From positions 25,795,672 to 25,859,671 of the forward strand of contig NC_135134.1 in the NCBI RefSeq assembly GCF_051014445.1: DNA of 64,000 nucleotides, read 5' to 3'. Positions within the stretch are counted from its first letter, which is position 1. Every line of letters starts with the position of its first letter. The notes beneath the pieces were generated by a model, which did not search any database, was not told the DNA's origin, and worked only from the letters and a program-made list of their open reading frames with translations. This stretch comes from Colletes latitarsis (Eukaryota; Arthropoda; Insecta; Hymenoptera; Colletidae). Both the position numbers and the translations under genes were made by a program. Of this stretch, positions 13,071 through 26,164 are shown one piece after another.

Positions 13071-16000
13071 TTTCAGTGTGGTACCACATTACTATGTGAT
13101 CCAAACCAGAAAATAACCCAGGATCTGTTCAAGGAGTATGTGAAGTGTTGCGAAAGTATGAGTCTGATGAGGTCAAATCCGAGACCTAACCCAGACCTAA
13201 CATGCGTTAGCCTCTAAAATATTTATCAAGACCTGGTTTAATTGAAAGTTTCAGTGTGGTACCACATTACTACGTGATGCAATCCAGAAAAAGCCCAGGA
13301 TCTAGCCATCAAGTTTGAGAAATATGCGAAAGAATGTGCCTGATGAGAGCAAATCCCAGACCTAACCTAGACCTAACATGAATTGTTCTCTAAAATATTG
13401 ACCGAAACCAGGTTTAATTGACTGTTTCAGTGTGGTCCCACACTACTACGTGATCCAAACCAGAAAAAACCCAGGATCAGTTCAACAAGTATGTGAAGAA
13501 TGCGAAAGTATGAGTCTGATGAGTGGAATTCCCAGGGCTGACCTAGACCTAACATGCGTTATCCTCTAAAATATTGATCGAAACCAGGTTTAATCGACTG
13601 TTTCAGTGTGGTATCACACAACTACGTGACCCAAACCAGAAAAAACCCAGGATCTGTTCAACAAGTATGTGAAAAACGCGAAAGTATGAGCCTGATGAGG
13701 GCAAATCCCAGACGTATCCCAGACCTAACTTGCGTTATCCTCTAAAATATTGATCGAAACCAGGTTTAATTGACCGTCTCAGTGTGGTACCACATTACTA
13801 CGTGATCCAAACCAGAAAAAACCCAGGATCCGTTCAACAAGTATGTGAAGAATGCGAAAGTATGAGTCTGATGAGTGTAATTCCCAGACCTAACCTAGAC
13901 CTAACATGCGTTACCCTCTAAAATATTGAGCGAAACCAGGTTTAATGGACTGTTTCAATGTGGTACCACACTACATCGTGATCCAAACCAGAAAAAACCG
14001 AGGATCTGTTCAACAAGTATGTGAAAAACGCTAAACTGTGAGCCTGATGAGGGCAAATCTTAGACCTAACCGAGACCTAAGATGCGGTATCCTCTAAAAT
14101 ATTTATCCAGACCAGGTTTCATTGAATGTTTCAGTGTGGTACCACTTTACTACGTGATCCAATCCAGAAACAGCCCAGGAACTAGCCATGAAGTATGAGA
14201 AACATGCGAAAGAATGAGCCAGATGAGATCAAATCCCAGACCTAACCTAGACCTAACATGAATTATTCTGTAATATATTGATCGAAACCAGGTTTAATTG
14301 ACTGTTTCAGTGTGGTCCCACATTACTACGTGATCCAAACGAGAAAAAACCCAGGATCCGTTCAACAAGAATGTGAAGAATGCGAAAGTATGAGTCTGAT
14401 GAGTGAAAATCTCAGGCCTAACCTAGACCTAACATGCGTTGTCCTCTAAAATATTGATCGAAACCTGGTTTAATCGACTGTTTCAGTGTGGTACCACATT
14501 ACTATGTTATCCAAACCAGAAAATAACCCAGGATCTGTTCAAGGAGTATGTGAAGTGTTGCGAAAGTATGAGTCTGATGAGGTCAAATCCGAGACCTAAC
14601 CCAGACCTAACATGCGTTAGCCTCTAAAATATTTATCAAGACCTGGTTTAATTGAAAGTTTCAGTGTGGTACCACATTACTACGTGATGCAATCCAGAAA
14701 AAGCCCAGGATCTAGCCATCAAGTTTGAGAAATATGCGAAAGAATGTGCCTGATGAGAGCAAATCCCAGACCTAACCTAGACCTAACATGCGTTACCCTC
14801 TAAAATATTGAGCGATACCAGGTTCAATGGACTGTTTCAATGTGGTACCACACTACATCGTGATCCAAACCAGAAAAAACCGAGGATCTGTTCAACAAGT
14901 ATGTGAAAAACGCTAAACTGTGAGCCTGATGAGGGCAAATCGTAGACCTAACCCAGACCTAAGATGCGTTAACCTCTAAAATATTTATCCAGACCAGGTT
15001 TCATTGAATGTTTCAGTGTGGTACCACTTTACTACGTGATGCAATCCAGGAAAAGCCCAGGATCTAGCCATGAAGTATGAGAAATATGCGAAAGTATGAG
15101 CCTGATGAGGGCACATCCTAGACCTAACCTAGACATAACATGCGTTAGCCTCTAAAATATTTATCAAGACCTGGTTTAATTGAATTTTCAGTGTGGTACC
15201 ACATTACTACGTGATGCAATCCAGAAAAAGCCCAGGATCAAGTTTGAGAAATATGCGAAAGAATGTGCCTGATGAGAGCAAATCGCAGACCTAACCTAGA
15301 CCTAACATGAATTATTCTCTAAAATACTGACCGAAACCAGGTTTAATTGACTGTTTCAGTGTGGTCCCACATTACTACGTGATCCAGAAAAAAACCAGGA
15401 TCCGTTCAACAAGTATGTGAAGAATGCGAAAGTATGAGTCCGATGAGTGAAAATCCCAGGCCTAACCTAGACCTAACATGCGTTATCCTCAAAAATATTG
15501 ATCGAAACCTGGTTTAATCAACTGTTTCAGTCTGGTACCACATTACTATGTGATCCAAACCAGAAAATAACCCAGGATCTGTTCAACAAGTATGTGAAAA
15601 ACGCGAAAGTATGAGTCTGATGAGGTCAAATCCCAGACCAATCCCAGACTTAAATTGCGTTACCCTCTAAAATATTGATCGAAACCAGGTTTAATCGACT
15701 GTTTCAGTGTGGTACCACACTATTACGTGATCCAAACCAGAAAAAACCCAGGATCTAGCCATCAAGTATGAGAAATATGCGAAAGAATGAGCCTGATGAG
15801 AGCAAATCCCAGACCTAACCTAGACCTTACATGCGTTATCCTCTAAAATATTGAGCGAAACCAGGTTTAATGGACTGTTTCAGTGTGGTACCACACTACT
15901 TAGTGATCCAAACTAGAAAAAACCCAGGATCTGTTCAACAAGTATGTGAAAGACGCTAAACTGTGAGCCTGATGAGGGCAAATCTTAGACCTAACCCAGA

Positions 16001-17379
16001 CCTAAGATGCGTTAACCTCTAAAATATTAATCCAGACCAGGTTTCATTGAATGTTTCAGTGTGGTACCACTTTACTACGTGTACCAATCCAGAAATAGCA
16101 CAGGATCTAGCCATGAAGTATGAGAAATATGCGAAAGTAAGAGCCTGATGAGGGCAAATCCTAGACCTATCCCAGACCTAACTTGCGTTATCCTCTAAAA
16201 TATTGATCGAAACCAGGTTTAATTGACTGTTTCAGCGTGGTACCACATTACTACGTGATACAATCCAGAAACAGCCCTGGATGTAGCCTTGAAGTATGAG
16301 AAATATGCGACAGTATGAGCCTGATGAGTGAAAATCCCAGGCCTAACCTAGACCTACCATGCGTTATCCTCTAATATATTGATCCAAACCAGGTATAATG
16401 GACTGTTTCAGTGTGGTACCACACTACTACGTGATCCAAACCAGAAAAAACCCAGGATCTGTTCAACAAGTATGTGAAAAACGCGAAAGTATGAGCCTGA
16501 TGAGGGCAAATCCAAGACCTATCCCAGACCTAACTTGCGTTGTCCTCTAAGATATTGATGGAAACCAGGTTTAATTGACTGTTTCAGTGTTGTACTTCAT
16601 TACTACGTGATGCAATCCAGAAAAAGCCCAGGATCTAGCCATCAAGTTTCAGAAATATGCGAAAGAATGAGCCTGATGAGGGCAAATCCCAGACCTAACC
16701 TAGACCTAACATGAATAATTCTCTAAGATATTGATTGAAACCAGGTTTAATTGACTGTTTCAGTGTGGTCCCACATTACTACGTGATCCAAACCAGAGAA
16801 AACCCAGGATCCGTTCAACAAGTATGTGAAGAATGCGAAAGTATGAGACTGATGAGTGAAAATCCCAGGCCTAACCTAGACCTAACATGCGTTATCCTCA
16901 AAACTATTGACCGAAACCTGGTTTAATCGACCGTTTCAGTGTGGTACCACATTACTATGTGATCCAAACCAGAAAAAACCCAGGATCTGTTCAACAAGTA
17001 TGTGAAGTATGCGAAAGTATGAGCCTGATGAGGGCAAATCCCAGACCTATCCCAGACCCAACTTACGTCATCCTATAAAATATTGATCGAAACAAGGTTT
17101 AATCGACTGTTTCTGTGTGGTACCACATTACTACGTGATCCAAACCAGAAAAAAACCCAGGATCTGTTCAACAAGTATGTGAAGTATGCGAAAGTATGAG
17201 CCTGATGAGGGCAAATCCCAGACCTATCCCAGACCCAACTTACGTCATCCCATAAAATATCGATCGAAACAAGGTTTAATTGACTGTTTCAGTGTGGTAC
17301 CATTTTGCTACGTTATCCAATGCAGAAAAAACCATTGATCAGGTCAACATGTATGTTAAAACTGCGAAAGTATGAACCT

Positions 17380-18190
17380 GTTGAGGGCAAATCCCAGACC
17401 TATCCCAGACCCAACTTACGTCATCCCATAAAATATCGATCGAAACAAGGTTTAATTGACTGTTTCAGTGTGGTACCATTTTGCTACGTTATCCAATGCA
17501 GAAAAAACCATTGATCAGGTCAACATGTATGTTAAAACTGCGAAAGTATGACCCTGATGAGGGCAAATCCCAGAACTAACCTAGACCTAACATGTGTTAT
17601 CCTCTAAAATAATAATTGAAACCAGGTTCAATGGTCTGCTTCAGTGTGGTACCACATTACTACGTGATCCAAACCAGAAAAAACCCAGGATCTGTTCAAC
17701 AAGTATGTGATAAATGCGAAAGTATTGGTCTGATGAGGGCAAATCCCAGGCCTAACCTAGACCTAGCATAAGTTATCCTCTAAAATATTGTTCGAGACCA
17801 GGCTTAATCGACTGTTTCAGTGTGGTACCACATTACTACGTGATCCAAACCAGAAAAAACCCAGGATCTGTTCAACAAGTATGTGATAAATGCGAAAGTA
17901 TTGGTCTGATGAGGGCAAATCCCAGGCCTAACCTAGACCTAACATGCGTTATCCTCAAAAATATTGATCAAAACCAGGTTCAATCGAATGTTTCAGTGTG
18001 GTACCACATTACTACTTGATCCAAACCAGAAAAAGCCTAGAATCTGGCCATCAAGTATGAGAAATATGCGAAAGTACGAGCCTGATGAGAGCTAATCCCA
18101 GACCTGACCTAGACCTAACATGCGTTATTCTCTAAAATATTGATCGAAACCTGATTTAATGGACTGTTTCAATGTGGTACCACACTACTA
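17380..18190. repeat. Class C-bearing block repeated at 18965-19775
   Basis: The block matches at an offset of 1585 bp, nine monomers. It includes class C monomers (AACAAGGTTTAATT, GGTACCATTTTGCTACG, CCATTGATCAGGTCAACATG), followed by a short-junction variant AAATAATAATTGAAACC and GTGATAAATGCGAAAGTATTGG monomers. A class C relative with CCATCGATCAGGACAACATG occurs near 18390, 18745, 19795 and 20325. Confidence 0.75.
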
Positions 18191-21100
18191 CGTGATCCAA
18201 ACCAGAAATAACCCAGGATCTGTTCAACAAGTATGTGAAAAACGGGAAAGTATCAGCCTGATGAGGGCAAATCCCCAGACCTAACCCAAACATAACTTGC
18301 GATATCCTCCAAAATATTGGTCGAAACCAGGTTTAATTGACTGTTTTAGTGTGGTACCACTTTACTACGTGATCCAAAGCAGAAAAAACCATCGATCAGG
18401 ACAACATGTATGTTAAAACTGCGAAAGTATGACACTGATGAGGGCAAATCCCAGAACTAATCTAGACCTAACATGTGTTATCCTCTTAAATAATAATTGA
18501 AACCAGGTTTAATGGTTTGCTTCAGTGTGGTGCCACATTACTACGTGATCCAAACCAGAAAAAACCCAGGATCTGTTCAACAAGTATGTGAAGTATGCGA
18601 AAGTATGAGCCTGATGAGGGCAAATCCCAGACCTATCCCAGACCCAACTTACGTCATCCCATAAAATATCGATCGAAACAAGGTTTAATTGACTGTTTCA
18701 GTGTGGTACCATTTTGCTACGTTATCCAATGCAGAAAAAACCATCGATCAGGACAACATGTATGTTAAAACTGCGAAAGTATGACACTGATGAGGGCAAA
18801 TCCCAGAACTAATCTAGACCTAACATGTGTTATCCTCTTAAATAATAATTGAAACCAGGTTTAATGGTTTGCTTCAGTGTGGTGCCACATTACTACGTGA
18901 TCCAAACCAGAAAAAACCCAGGATCTGTTCAACAAGTATGTGAAGTATGCGAAAGTATGAGCCTGATGAGGGCAAATCCCAGACCTATCCCAGACCCAAC
19001 TTACGTCATCCCATAAAATATCGATCGAAACAAGGTTTAATTGACTGTTTCAGTGTGGTACCATTTTGCTACGTTATCCAATGCAGAAAAAACCATTGAT
19101 CAGGTCAACATGTATGTTAAAACTGCGAAAGTATGACCCTGATGAGGGCAAATCCCAGAACTAACCTAGACCTAACATGTGTTATCCTCTAAAATAATAA
19201 TTGAAACCAGGTTCAATGGTCTGCTTCAGTGTGGTACCACATTACTACGTGATCCAAACCAGAAAAAACCCAGGATCTGTTCAACAAGTATGTGATAAAT
19301 GCGAAAGTATTGGTCTGATGAGGGCAAATCCCAGGCCTAACCTAGACCTAGCATAAGTTATCCTCTAAAATATTGTTCGAGACCAGGCTTAATCGACTGT
19401 TTCAGTGTGGTACCACATTACTACGTGATCCAAACCAGAAAAAACCCAGGATCTGTTCAACAAGTATGTGATAAATGCGAAAGTATTGGTCTGATGAGGG
19501 CAAATCCCAGGCCTAACCTAGACCTAACATGCGTTATCCTCAAAAATATTGATCGAAACCAGGTTCAATCGAATGTTTCAGTGTGGTACCACATTACTAC
19601 TTGATCCAAACCAGAAAAAGCCTAGAATCTGGCCATCAAGTATGAGAAATATGCGAAAGTACGAGCCTGATGAGAGCAAATCCCAGACCTGACCTAGACC
19701 TAACATGCGTTATTCTCTAAAATATTGATCGAAACCTGATTTAATGGACTGTTTTAGTGTGGTACCACTTTACTACGTGATCCAAAGCAGAAAAAACCAT
19801 CGATCAGGACAACATGTATGTTAAAACTGCGAAAGTATGACACTGATGAGGGCAAATCCCAGAACTAATCTAGACCTAACATGTGTTATCCTCTTAAATA
19901 ATAATTGAAACCAGGTTTAATGGTTTGCTTCAGTGTGGTGCCACATTACTACGTGATCCAAACCAGAAAAAACCCAGGATCTGTTCAACAAGTATGTGAT
20001 AAATGCGAAAGTATTGGTCTGATGAGGGCAAATCCCAGGCCTAACCTAGACCTAACATGCGTTATCCTCAAAAATATTGATCAAAACCAGGTTCAATCGA
20101 ATGTTTCAGTGTGGTACCACATTACTACTTGATCCAAACCAGAAAAAGCCTAGAATCTGGCCATCAAGTATGAGAAATATGCGAAAGTACGAGCCTGATG
20201 AGGGCAAATCCCCAGACCTAACCCAAACATAACTTGCGATATCCTCTAAAATATTGGTCGAAACCAGGTTTAATTGACTGTTTTAGTGTGGTACCACTTT
20301 ACTACGTGATCCAAAGCAGAAAAAACCATCGATCAGGACAACATGTATGTTAAAACTGCGAAAGTATGACACTGATGAGGGCAAATCCCAGAACTAATCT
20401 AGACCTAACATGTGTTATCCTCTTAAATAATAATTGAAACCAGGTTTAATGGTTTGCTTCAGTGTGGTGCCACATTACTACGTGATCCAAACCAGAAAAA
20501 ACCCAGGATCTGTTCAACAAGTATGTGAAGTATGCGAAAGTATGAGCCTGATGAGGGCAAATCCCAGACCTATCCCAGACCCAACTTACGTCATCCCATA
20601 AAATATCGATCGAAACAAGGTTTAATTGACTGTTTCAGTGTGGTACCACATTAGTCCGTGATCCAAACCAGAAAAAGCCAGGGACCTGTTCAACAAGCAT
20701 GTGAAAAACGCGAAAGTACGAGCCTGATGAGGGCAAATCCCAGACCTATCCCAGACCTAACTTGCGTTATGCTCTAAAATATTGGCCGGATCCAGGTTTA
20801 ATTAACTGTTTCAGTGTGGTACCACGTTACTACGTGATCCAATCCAGAAACATCCAAGGATCAGGCCAACAAGTATAAGAAATATGCGAAAGTATGAGCC
20901 AGATGAGGGCAAATCCTAGAGCTACCCCAGACCTAACATGCGTTGTCCTCTAAAATATTGATGGAAACCAGATTTAATTGACTGTTTCAGTGTGGTAGCA
21001 CATTACTACGTGATCCAAACCAGAAAAAGCACCGGAGCTGTTCAACAAGTATGTGAAAAATGCGAAAGTATGACCCTGATGAGAGCAAATCCCAGCCAAA

Positions 21101-21755
21101 TCCCAGACCTAACTTGCGTTATCCAATAAAATATTGATGGAGACCAGGATTAATCGACTGTTTCAGTGTGGTACCACATTACTGCGTGATCCAAACCAGA
21201 AAAAACCCAGGATCTGTTCAACAAGTGTGTGAAGAACGCGAAAGTAAAAGCCTGATGAGGGCAAATCCCAGACCTATCTCAGACCTAACTTGCGTTATCC
21301 TCTAAAATATTGATCGAAACCAGGTTTAATTGACTGTTTCAGTGTGGTACTACATTACTACGTGATCCAATCCAGAAGAAGCCCAGGATCTAGCCATGAA
21401 GTATGAGAAATATGCGAAAGTATGAGCCTCACGAGGACAAATCCTAGACCTAATCCAGACCTAACATGCGTTATCCTCTAAAATATTTATCAAGACCAGG
21501 TTTAATTGAATGTTTCAGTCTGGTACCACATTACTACGTGATCCAAACCAGAAAAAAACCCAACATCTGTTCAACAAGTATGTGAAGTATGCGAATGTAT
21601 GAGACTGATGAGTGAAGCTCCCAGGCCTAACCTAGACCTAACATGCGTTATCCTCTAAAATATTGATCGAAACCAGGTTTGATGGACTGTTTCAGTGTGG
21701 TACCACAATAGTACGTGATCCAAACAAGAAAAAGCCCAGGATCTGGCCAACAAGT

Positions 21756-21760
21756 ATGAG
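21756..21760. repeat. 5' target-site duplication of LTR copy A (ATGAG)
   Basis: ATGAG here is repeated at 23648-23652 directly after the element. Removing the element and one copy restores an ordinary satellite phrase, AAGTATGAGAAATATGCG. A five-base duplication is typical of LTR retrotransposon integrases. Confidence 0.9.
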
Positions 21761-23647
21761 TGTTTACATATCGCATGAGTCCGAGACGCAGAAACTCGGC
21801 CGCGGTGCCCGTATCTATATTGAATTCGCGTAATTCTAGATGGTTGTGCTGACATGGAAATTTTCCATCGTTCAGATTAGTATACCGCGGCTATTTACGT
21901 GTTTTTTCAAGCTAGCTTCCCTGAAATTCTCGAGTTTTGGAGCAAATTCTAGGAATGTGTTGTTAGCGCTGAGAGAGAGAGAGAAAAGAGATCTATCGGA
22001 AAAAGATCGATAGATGAAACGCGGCAGCGCCGCGCCGTGGCCACGCGGCGCGTAGCAGCCCGGGCCCAGCAACGCGAGGCGTAGCTACCCGGTTCTGCGC
22101 TTGCGCGACGGAGCCGGCCGCGGCCGTCGCTGCTTGCAGATCGTCACGGTTCATTCATGAGCCGTCGGCGATCGAGAGCGGACCTTGTGACGATCGCGTT
22201 CCCATTTCCCTACGAGCTCCGAGGTGGATGAGCCGATCTCTCTCCTCGTAATAGAATCAGTTTGCGGACAAATAGTTTATTGGAAAATCTCGTCATAGCG
22301 ACATGAGATTTTCCCCAGAAAACGGACAATCTGCCTGACGTTGCAGCGATCGCAAGGCACGTCGAGTGTGAAGCGATCGTAGACGCAGGATTGTGATTGA
22401 ACGTTGCAGTACGTGGATGCGACTGCGACGTTGGAGATTCGGTGGATCGCCTTGAGTCTTCTTCCAATTATCCGGTTAGAGCTACTGGAGGGCTGATACC
22501 GACATACTGGTATCACCTAGTGGTAGTTCACCGTTCGTAGAGGTCATATGAAACCCACTGGAACCACTCGTTCTGTGTACAAGTGAGAGTACACCGACCG
22601 GTGGGGTGGAAAGTTTCACCGACCAAGATTAGAACTATACGGCGTAGGAGCAACCGGAAGATAGATACTCAGAAAGAATATCACTTCGTGGTGCTCTCCG
22701 TGCATCGGGCGTCGGAGAACCCGCTCCAATATACCGTCGTGAGGGGACAATAAGTAGGGCCTAAGCGTACGGTGGAGCAAAGGGTTCGAAGAGCCTTCCT
22801 TCCATCGCTACACCCACTACCAGCTGTGAGTCGACCACACTGGGCTGTGAACGTAGGGTGGTTGGAATTGCAGGGGATTGAGTCCTGAACCGGTGAGCCG
22901 CAGGCCAGTTCCTCGAGACAGGAGCCTCCGTCGAGGTAGCCACGGCTGGCTGCCGGGCATTCCTTTGATGAAGGAATCGCCGGCTTGGCAACCACGTGTA
23001 CATACCGCAGGTCGCTCCTGAGCAGCAGCTGACGAGGGAGCCGAACTAGGACAAAACGTCCTCTTGCGTGGGTGGTGTAGAAACGTCACCCGCACGGGGA
23101 GCGTGCACGTGGGATATAGCTTCTTGGAGCCTTACAACCTCCATTTGGTTTCCCGTCCGTGGCATTGCAAAGAGAACCCGGTAGAACGGAGAAAAGCTCG
23201 TCTACCCGGTGTGCGCGTTGATGAGATCGTAGAAAGAGAATCTCATCGACCAGAAAGAGAAGAATATACAGTCCACTAGCTATAGCGCGAGATAGCCAGC
23301 CAGCTCTCCCCTCCAAGCACACCAGACTGTCGCTGGAGCGCGAGAAACAGCTGACGAGCGCGCGATTGTTGACTTGTCCGCAAATGTATTTATTAGGCGG
23401 ATTCTTTTGTTTCAGAAAGCCTCCGCAGTAGAAAATTGAAATAAGGAGACTAAAAAAGAGGAGACGAGGCCGCAATAGGAGCCGTCGTCAGTTTTTTCTT
23501 TTAGTTTCTAGTTTTGTTTTGTTAAAATGTTATAAATGGTTCATTTATATTTTTGTAATAAAAACTTTATTGAAAAACTTGTAACATTTTCTCTCCCTGT
23601 CTGTTTCCTCATCCGGACCCACGTTAAAGTCCCTCAGTACTTTAACA
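21761..23647 (+). mobile_element. Solo LTR, copy A (1887 bp)
   Basis: The element starts TGTTTACATATCGC and ends TACTTTAACA, so it has the TG...CA ends of an LTR, and exact ATGAG duplications flank it. No gag-pol or second LTR is present, so it is read as a solo LTR left by LTR-LTR recombination. A TATAAA at 23531-23536 and an AATAAA at 23557-23562 lie near the 3' end, which sets the + orientation. Other marks are a GA-rich run (21971-21990), a hairpin ATCTATCG/CGATAGAT (21991-21998 with 22008-22015), and a terminal hairpin at 23623-23646. Open frames of 70-130 codons lie mostly antisense and show no recognised domain. At 1.9 kb it is long for an LTR. Superfamily (Gypsy or BEL/Pao) cannot be set without the internal region. 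Confidence 0.85.
23557..23562 (+). promoter_or_regulatory. Polyadenylation signal of LTR copy A (AATAAA)
   Basis: AATAAA lies about 85 bases before the LTR 3' end, where an R/U5 boundary would be expected. The reverse strand of the next bases also contains AATAAA, because the site reads AATAAAAACTTTATT. The signal could therefore work in both directions; orientation is taken from its distance to the end. Confidence 0.5.
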
Positions 23648-25780
23648 ATGAGAAATATGCGAAAGTATGAGCCAGATGACGGCAAATCCTAGACCTAACC
23701 CAGACCTAACATGCATTAACATCTAGAATATTGATCGAAACCAGGTTTAATCGACTGTTTCAGTGTGGTACCATATTACTACCTGATCAAAACCAGAAAT
23801 AACCCAGGAACTGTTCAACTAGTATGTGAAGTATGCGAAAGTATGAGACTGATGAGTGAAAATCCCAGGCCTAACCTAGACCTAACATGCGTTATCCTCA
23901 AAAATATTGATCGAAACCAGGTTTAATCGACTGTTTCAGTGTGGTGCCACATAACTACGTGATCCAAACCAGAAAAAAACCCAGGATCTGTTCAACAAGT
24001 ATGTGAAGTATGCGAAAGTATGAGTCTGATGAGGGCAAATCCCAGACCTAACCTAGACCTAGCATGAGTTATCCTCTAAAATAATAATTGAAACTAGGTT
24101 TAATGGTCTGTTTCAGTGTGGTACCACTTTACTAAGTGATCCAAACCAGAAAAAGCCCAGGATCTGGCCAACGAGTATGCGAAAAATGCGAAAGTACGAG
24201 CCTGATGGGAGCAAATCCCAGACCTATCCCAGCCCTAACTTGCGTTATCCTCTAAAATATTGATCGAAACTGGGTTTAATCGACTGCTTCAGTGTGGTAC
24301 CACATTACTACTTGATCCAAACCAGAAAAAGCCCAGAATCTGGCCATCAAGTATGAGAAATATGCGAAAGTACGAGCCTGATGAGGGCAAATCCCAGACC
24401 TATCCCAGACCAAACTTACGCTGTCCTCTAAAAGATTGATGGAAACCAGATTTAATTGACTGTTTCAGTGTGGTAGCACATTACTACGAGATCCAAACCA
24501 GAAAAAGACAGGGATCTGTTCAACAAGTATGTGAAAAACGCGAAAATATGACCCTGATGAGGGCAAATCCCAGACCTATCCCAGACCTAACTTGCGTTGT
24601 CCTCTAAAATATTGATGGAAACCAGATTTAATTGACTGTTTCAGTGTGGTACCACATTAGTACGTGATCCAAACCAGAAAAAGACAGGGATCTGTTCAAC
24701 AAGTATGTGAAAAACGCGAAAATATGACCCTGATAAGGACAAATCCCAGACCTATCCCAGACCTAACTTGCGTGAACCTATAAAATATTGATCGAAACCA
24801 GGTTTAATTGACTGTTTCAGCGTGGTACCACATAACTACGTGATCCAAACCAGAAAAAGCACCGGAGCTGTTCAACAATTATGTGCAGATTGCGAAAGTA
24901 CGAGCCTGATGAGAGCAAATACCAGACCTAACCTAGACCTAACATGCGTTATCCTCTAAAATATTGATCGAAATCAGGTTTAATTGACTGTTTCAGTATG
25001 GTACTACATTACTACGTGATCCAATCCAGAAAAAGCCCAGGATCTAGCCATGAAGTATGAGAAATATGCGAAAGTATGAGCCTCACGAGGGCGAATCCTA
25101 GACCTAACCCAGACCTAACATGCGTCATCCTCTAAAATATTTATCAAGACCAGGTTTAATTGAATGTTTCAGTGTGGTACCACATTACTACGTGATCCAA
25201 ACCAGAAAAAAACCCAGGATCTGTTCAACAAGTATGTGAAGTATGCGAAAGTATGAGTCTCATGAGGGCAAATCCCAGGCCTAACCTAGACCTAACATGC
25301 GTTATCCTCTAAAACATTGATCGAAACCAGGTTTGATGGACTGTTTCAGTGTGGTACCACATTAGGGCGTGATCCAAACCAGAAAAAGCCAGGGATCTGT
25401 TCAACAAGTATGTGAAAAACGCGAAAATATGACCCTGATGAGGGCAAATCCCAGACCTAACTTGCGTCAACATCTAAAATATTGATCGAAACAAGGTTTA
25501 ATTGACTGTTTCAGTGTGGTACCATTTTGCTACGTTATCCAATGCAGAAAAAACCATTGATCAGGTCAACATGTATGTTAAAACTGCGAAAGTATGACCC
25601 TGATGAGGGCAAATCCCAGAACTAAACTAGACCTAACATGTGTTATCCTCTAAAATAATAATTGAAACCAGGTTCAATGGTCTGCCTCAGTGTGGTACCA
25701 CATTACTACGTGATCCAAACCAGAAAAAACCCAGGATCTGTTCAACAAGTGTGTGAAAAACGCGAAAGTATGAGCCTGAT
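23648..25780. repeat. Satellite array, block II
   Basis: The array resumes in register immediately after LTR copy A, starting with the ATGAG duplication and AAATATGCG. About 12 monomers lie here. The last 790 bases (about 24990-25780) closely match 33777-34567, including the rare variants CACATTAGGGCGTGATCC and AACTTGCGTCAACATC and a class C monomer. The block ends at the LINE insertion in TGAGCCTGAT. Confidence 0.95.
25768..25780. repeat. 5' target-site duplication of the LINE
   Basis: GTATGAGCCTGAT is repeated at 31747-31759 directly after the poly(A) tail. The three A residues before it (25765-25767) could extend the duplication to 16 bp, but they cannot be separated from the tail. Duplications of this length fit target-primed reverse transcription. 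Confidence 0.92.
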
Positions 25781-26164
25781 TCCCTCAGGGGCTGCCAGCC
25801 TTTCAGCTGCAGTACGGGCTTAACGAACCCGGGGTACCCGAGTCATACACACACCGTAAGCCTCCTGTTGGTCGTCACAACGACCCATTCACAATTCCCT
25901 ATTGGTTTTGTGAATGGTACGTGACGGCAGGAGGAACGGGTGTCTTGGCTTAACCGCCTGGGCCACGAGTATGGCGACTCTATAAAATCGCCCTCCAATC
26001 CTAAGCTATGGTGCGCGGCGATGGGATGCATGGTTGGGGGAGAAGGCCCAATCCCAAGCGACCACCTCCGGGGAACCTGCCGAACCCCCGGAGTATTAGG
26101 CTTACCCGGGTAAGGCGGCTCTGCCCGGGTGGACCTTTATTTCCGACCATCTCGTGGGACTATT
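25781..26164 (+). other. LINE 5' UTR with predicted RNA structure
   Basis: These 384 bases run from the 5' junction to the first in-frame ATG of ORF1. A long hairpin spans 25861-25934: 25861-25867 pairs with 25928-25934, 25873-25878 with 25921-25926, and CCATTCACAA (25885-25894) with 25908-25917. A second hairpin pairs CTCCGGGG (26066-26073) with CCCCGGAG (26086-26093). CTTACCCGGGTAAG at 26101-26114 is a 14-bp palindrome. An internal promoter is usual for such elements, but its position is not visible. Confidence 0.65.

Larger units (their letters stand above)
1..21760. repeat. Satellite array, block I (about 176-bp monomer)
   Basis: This block is made of head-to-tail monomers, counted from the start of TGATCGAAACCAGG: starts fall at 1, 178, 354 and 530, so units are 176-177 bp. 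Landmarks in order are TCGAAACCAGGTTTAAT, the palindrome TGTGGTACCACA, ACGTGATCCAAACCAGAAA, a variable middle, TGCGAAAGTATGAG, and a CCTAACCTAGACCTAAC-like stretch before ATGCGTTATCCTCTAAAATAT. The 177-bp forms carry one extra base in an AAAATAACxC variant. Variable middles define classes: TGTTCAACAAGTATGTGAA (A), TAGCCATGAAGTATGAGAA (B), and a TTCAAGGAGTATGTGAAG variant common before 5.1 kb. From about 17 kb a further class (C) appears. Short ORFs of 60-75 codons are by-products of the repeat. The array ends at an LTR insertion. Confidence 0.97.

Noticed and set aside
1..21760. CRISPR-like array
   Set aside because: The repeat is a continuous 176-bp tandem unit with no unique spacers and no cas genes.
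21761..23647. DNA transposon with terminal inverted repeats
   Set aside because: The ends share only about TGTT-x-AA. TG...CA ends, a 5-bp duplication and a poly(A) signal near one end fit an LTR better.
25981..25987. TATAAAA as the LINE promoter
   Set aside because: It lies 200 bases inside the element. A start there would lose the 5' end, whereas full-length elements of this type need an internal promoter near position 1.
26129..26164. GTG start at 26129 for ORF1
   Set aside because: A GTG start is unusual in a eukaryote, and an in-frame ATG follows at 26165.
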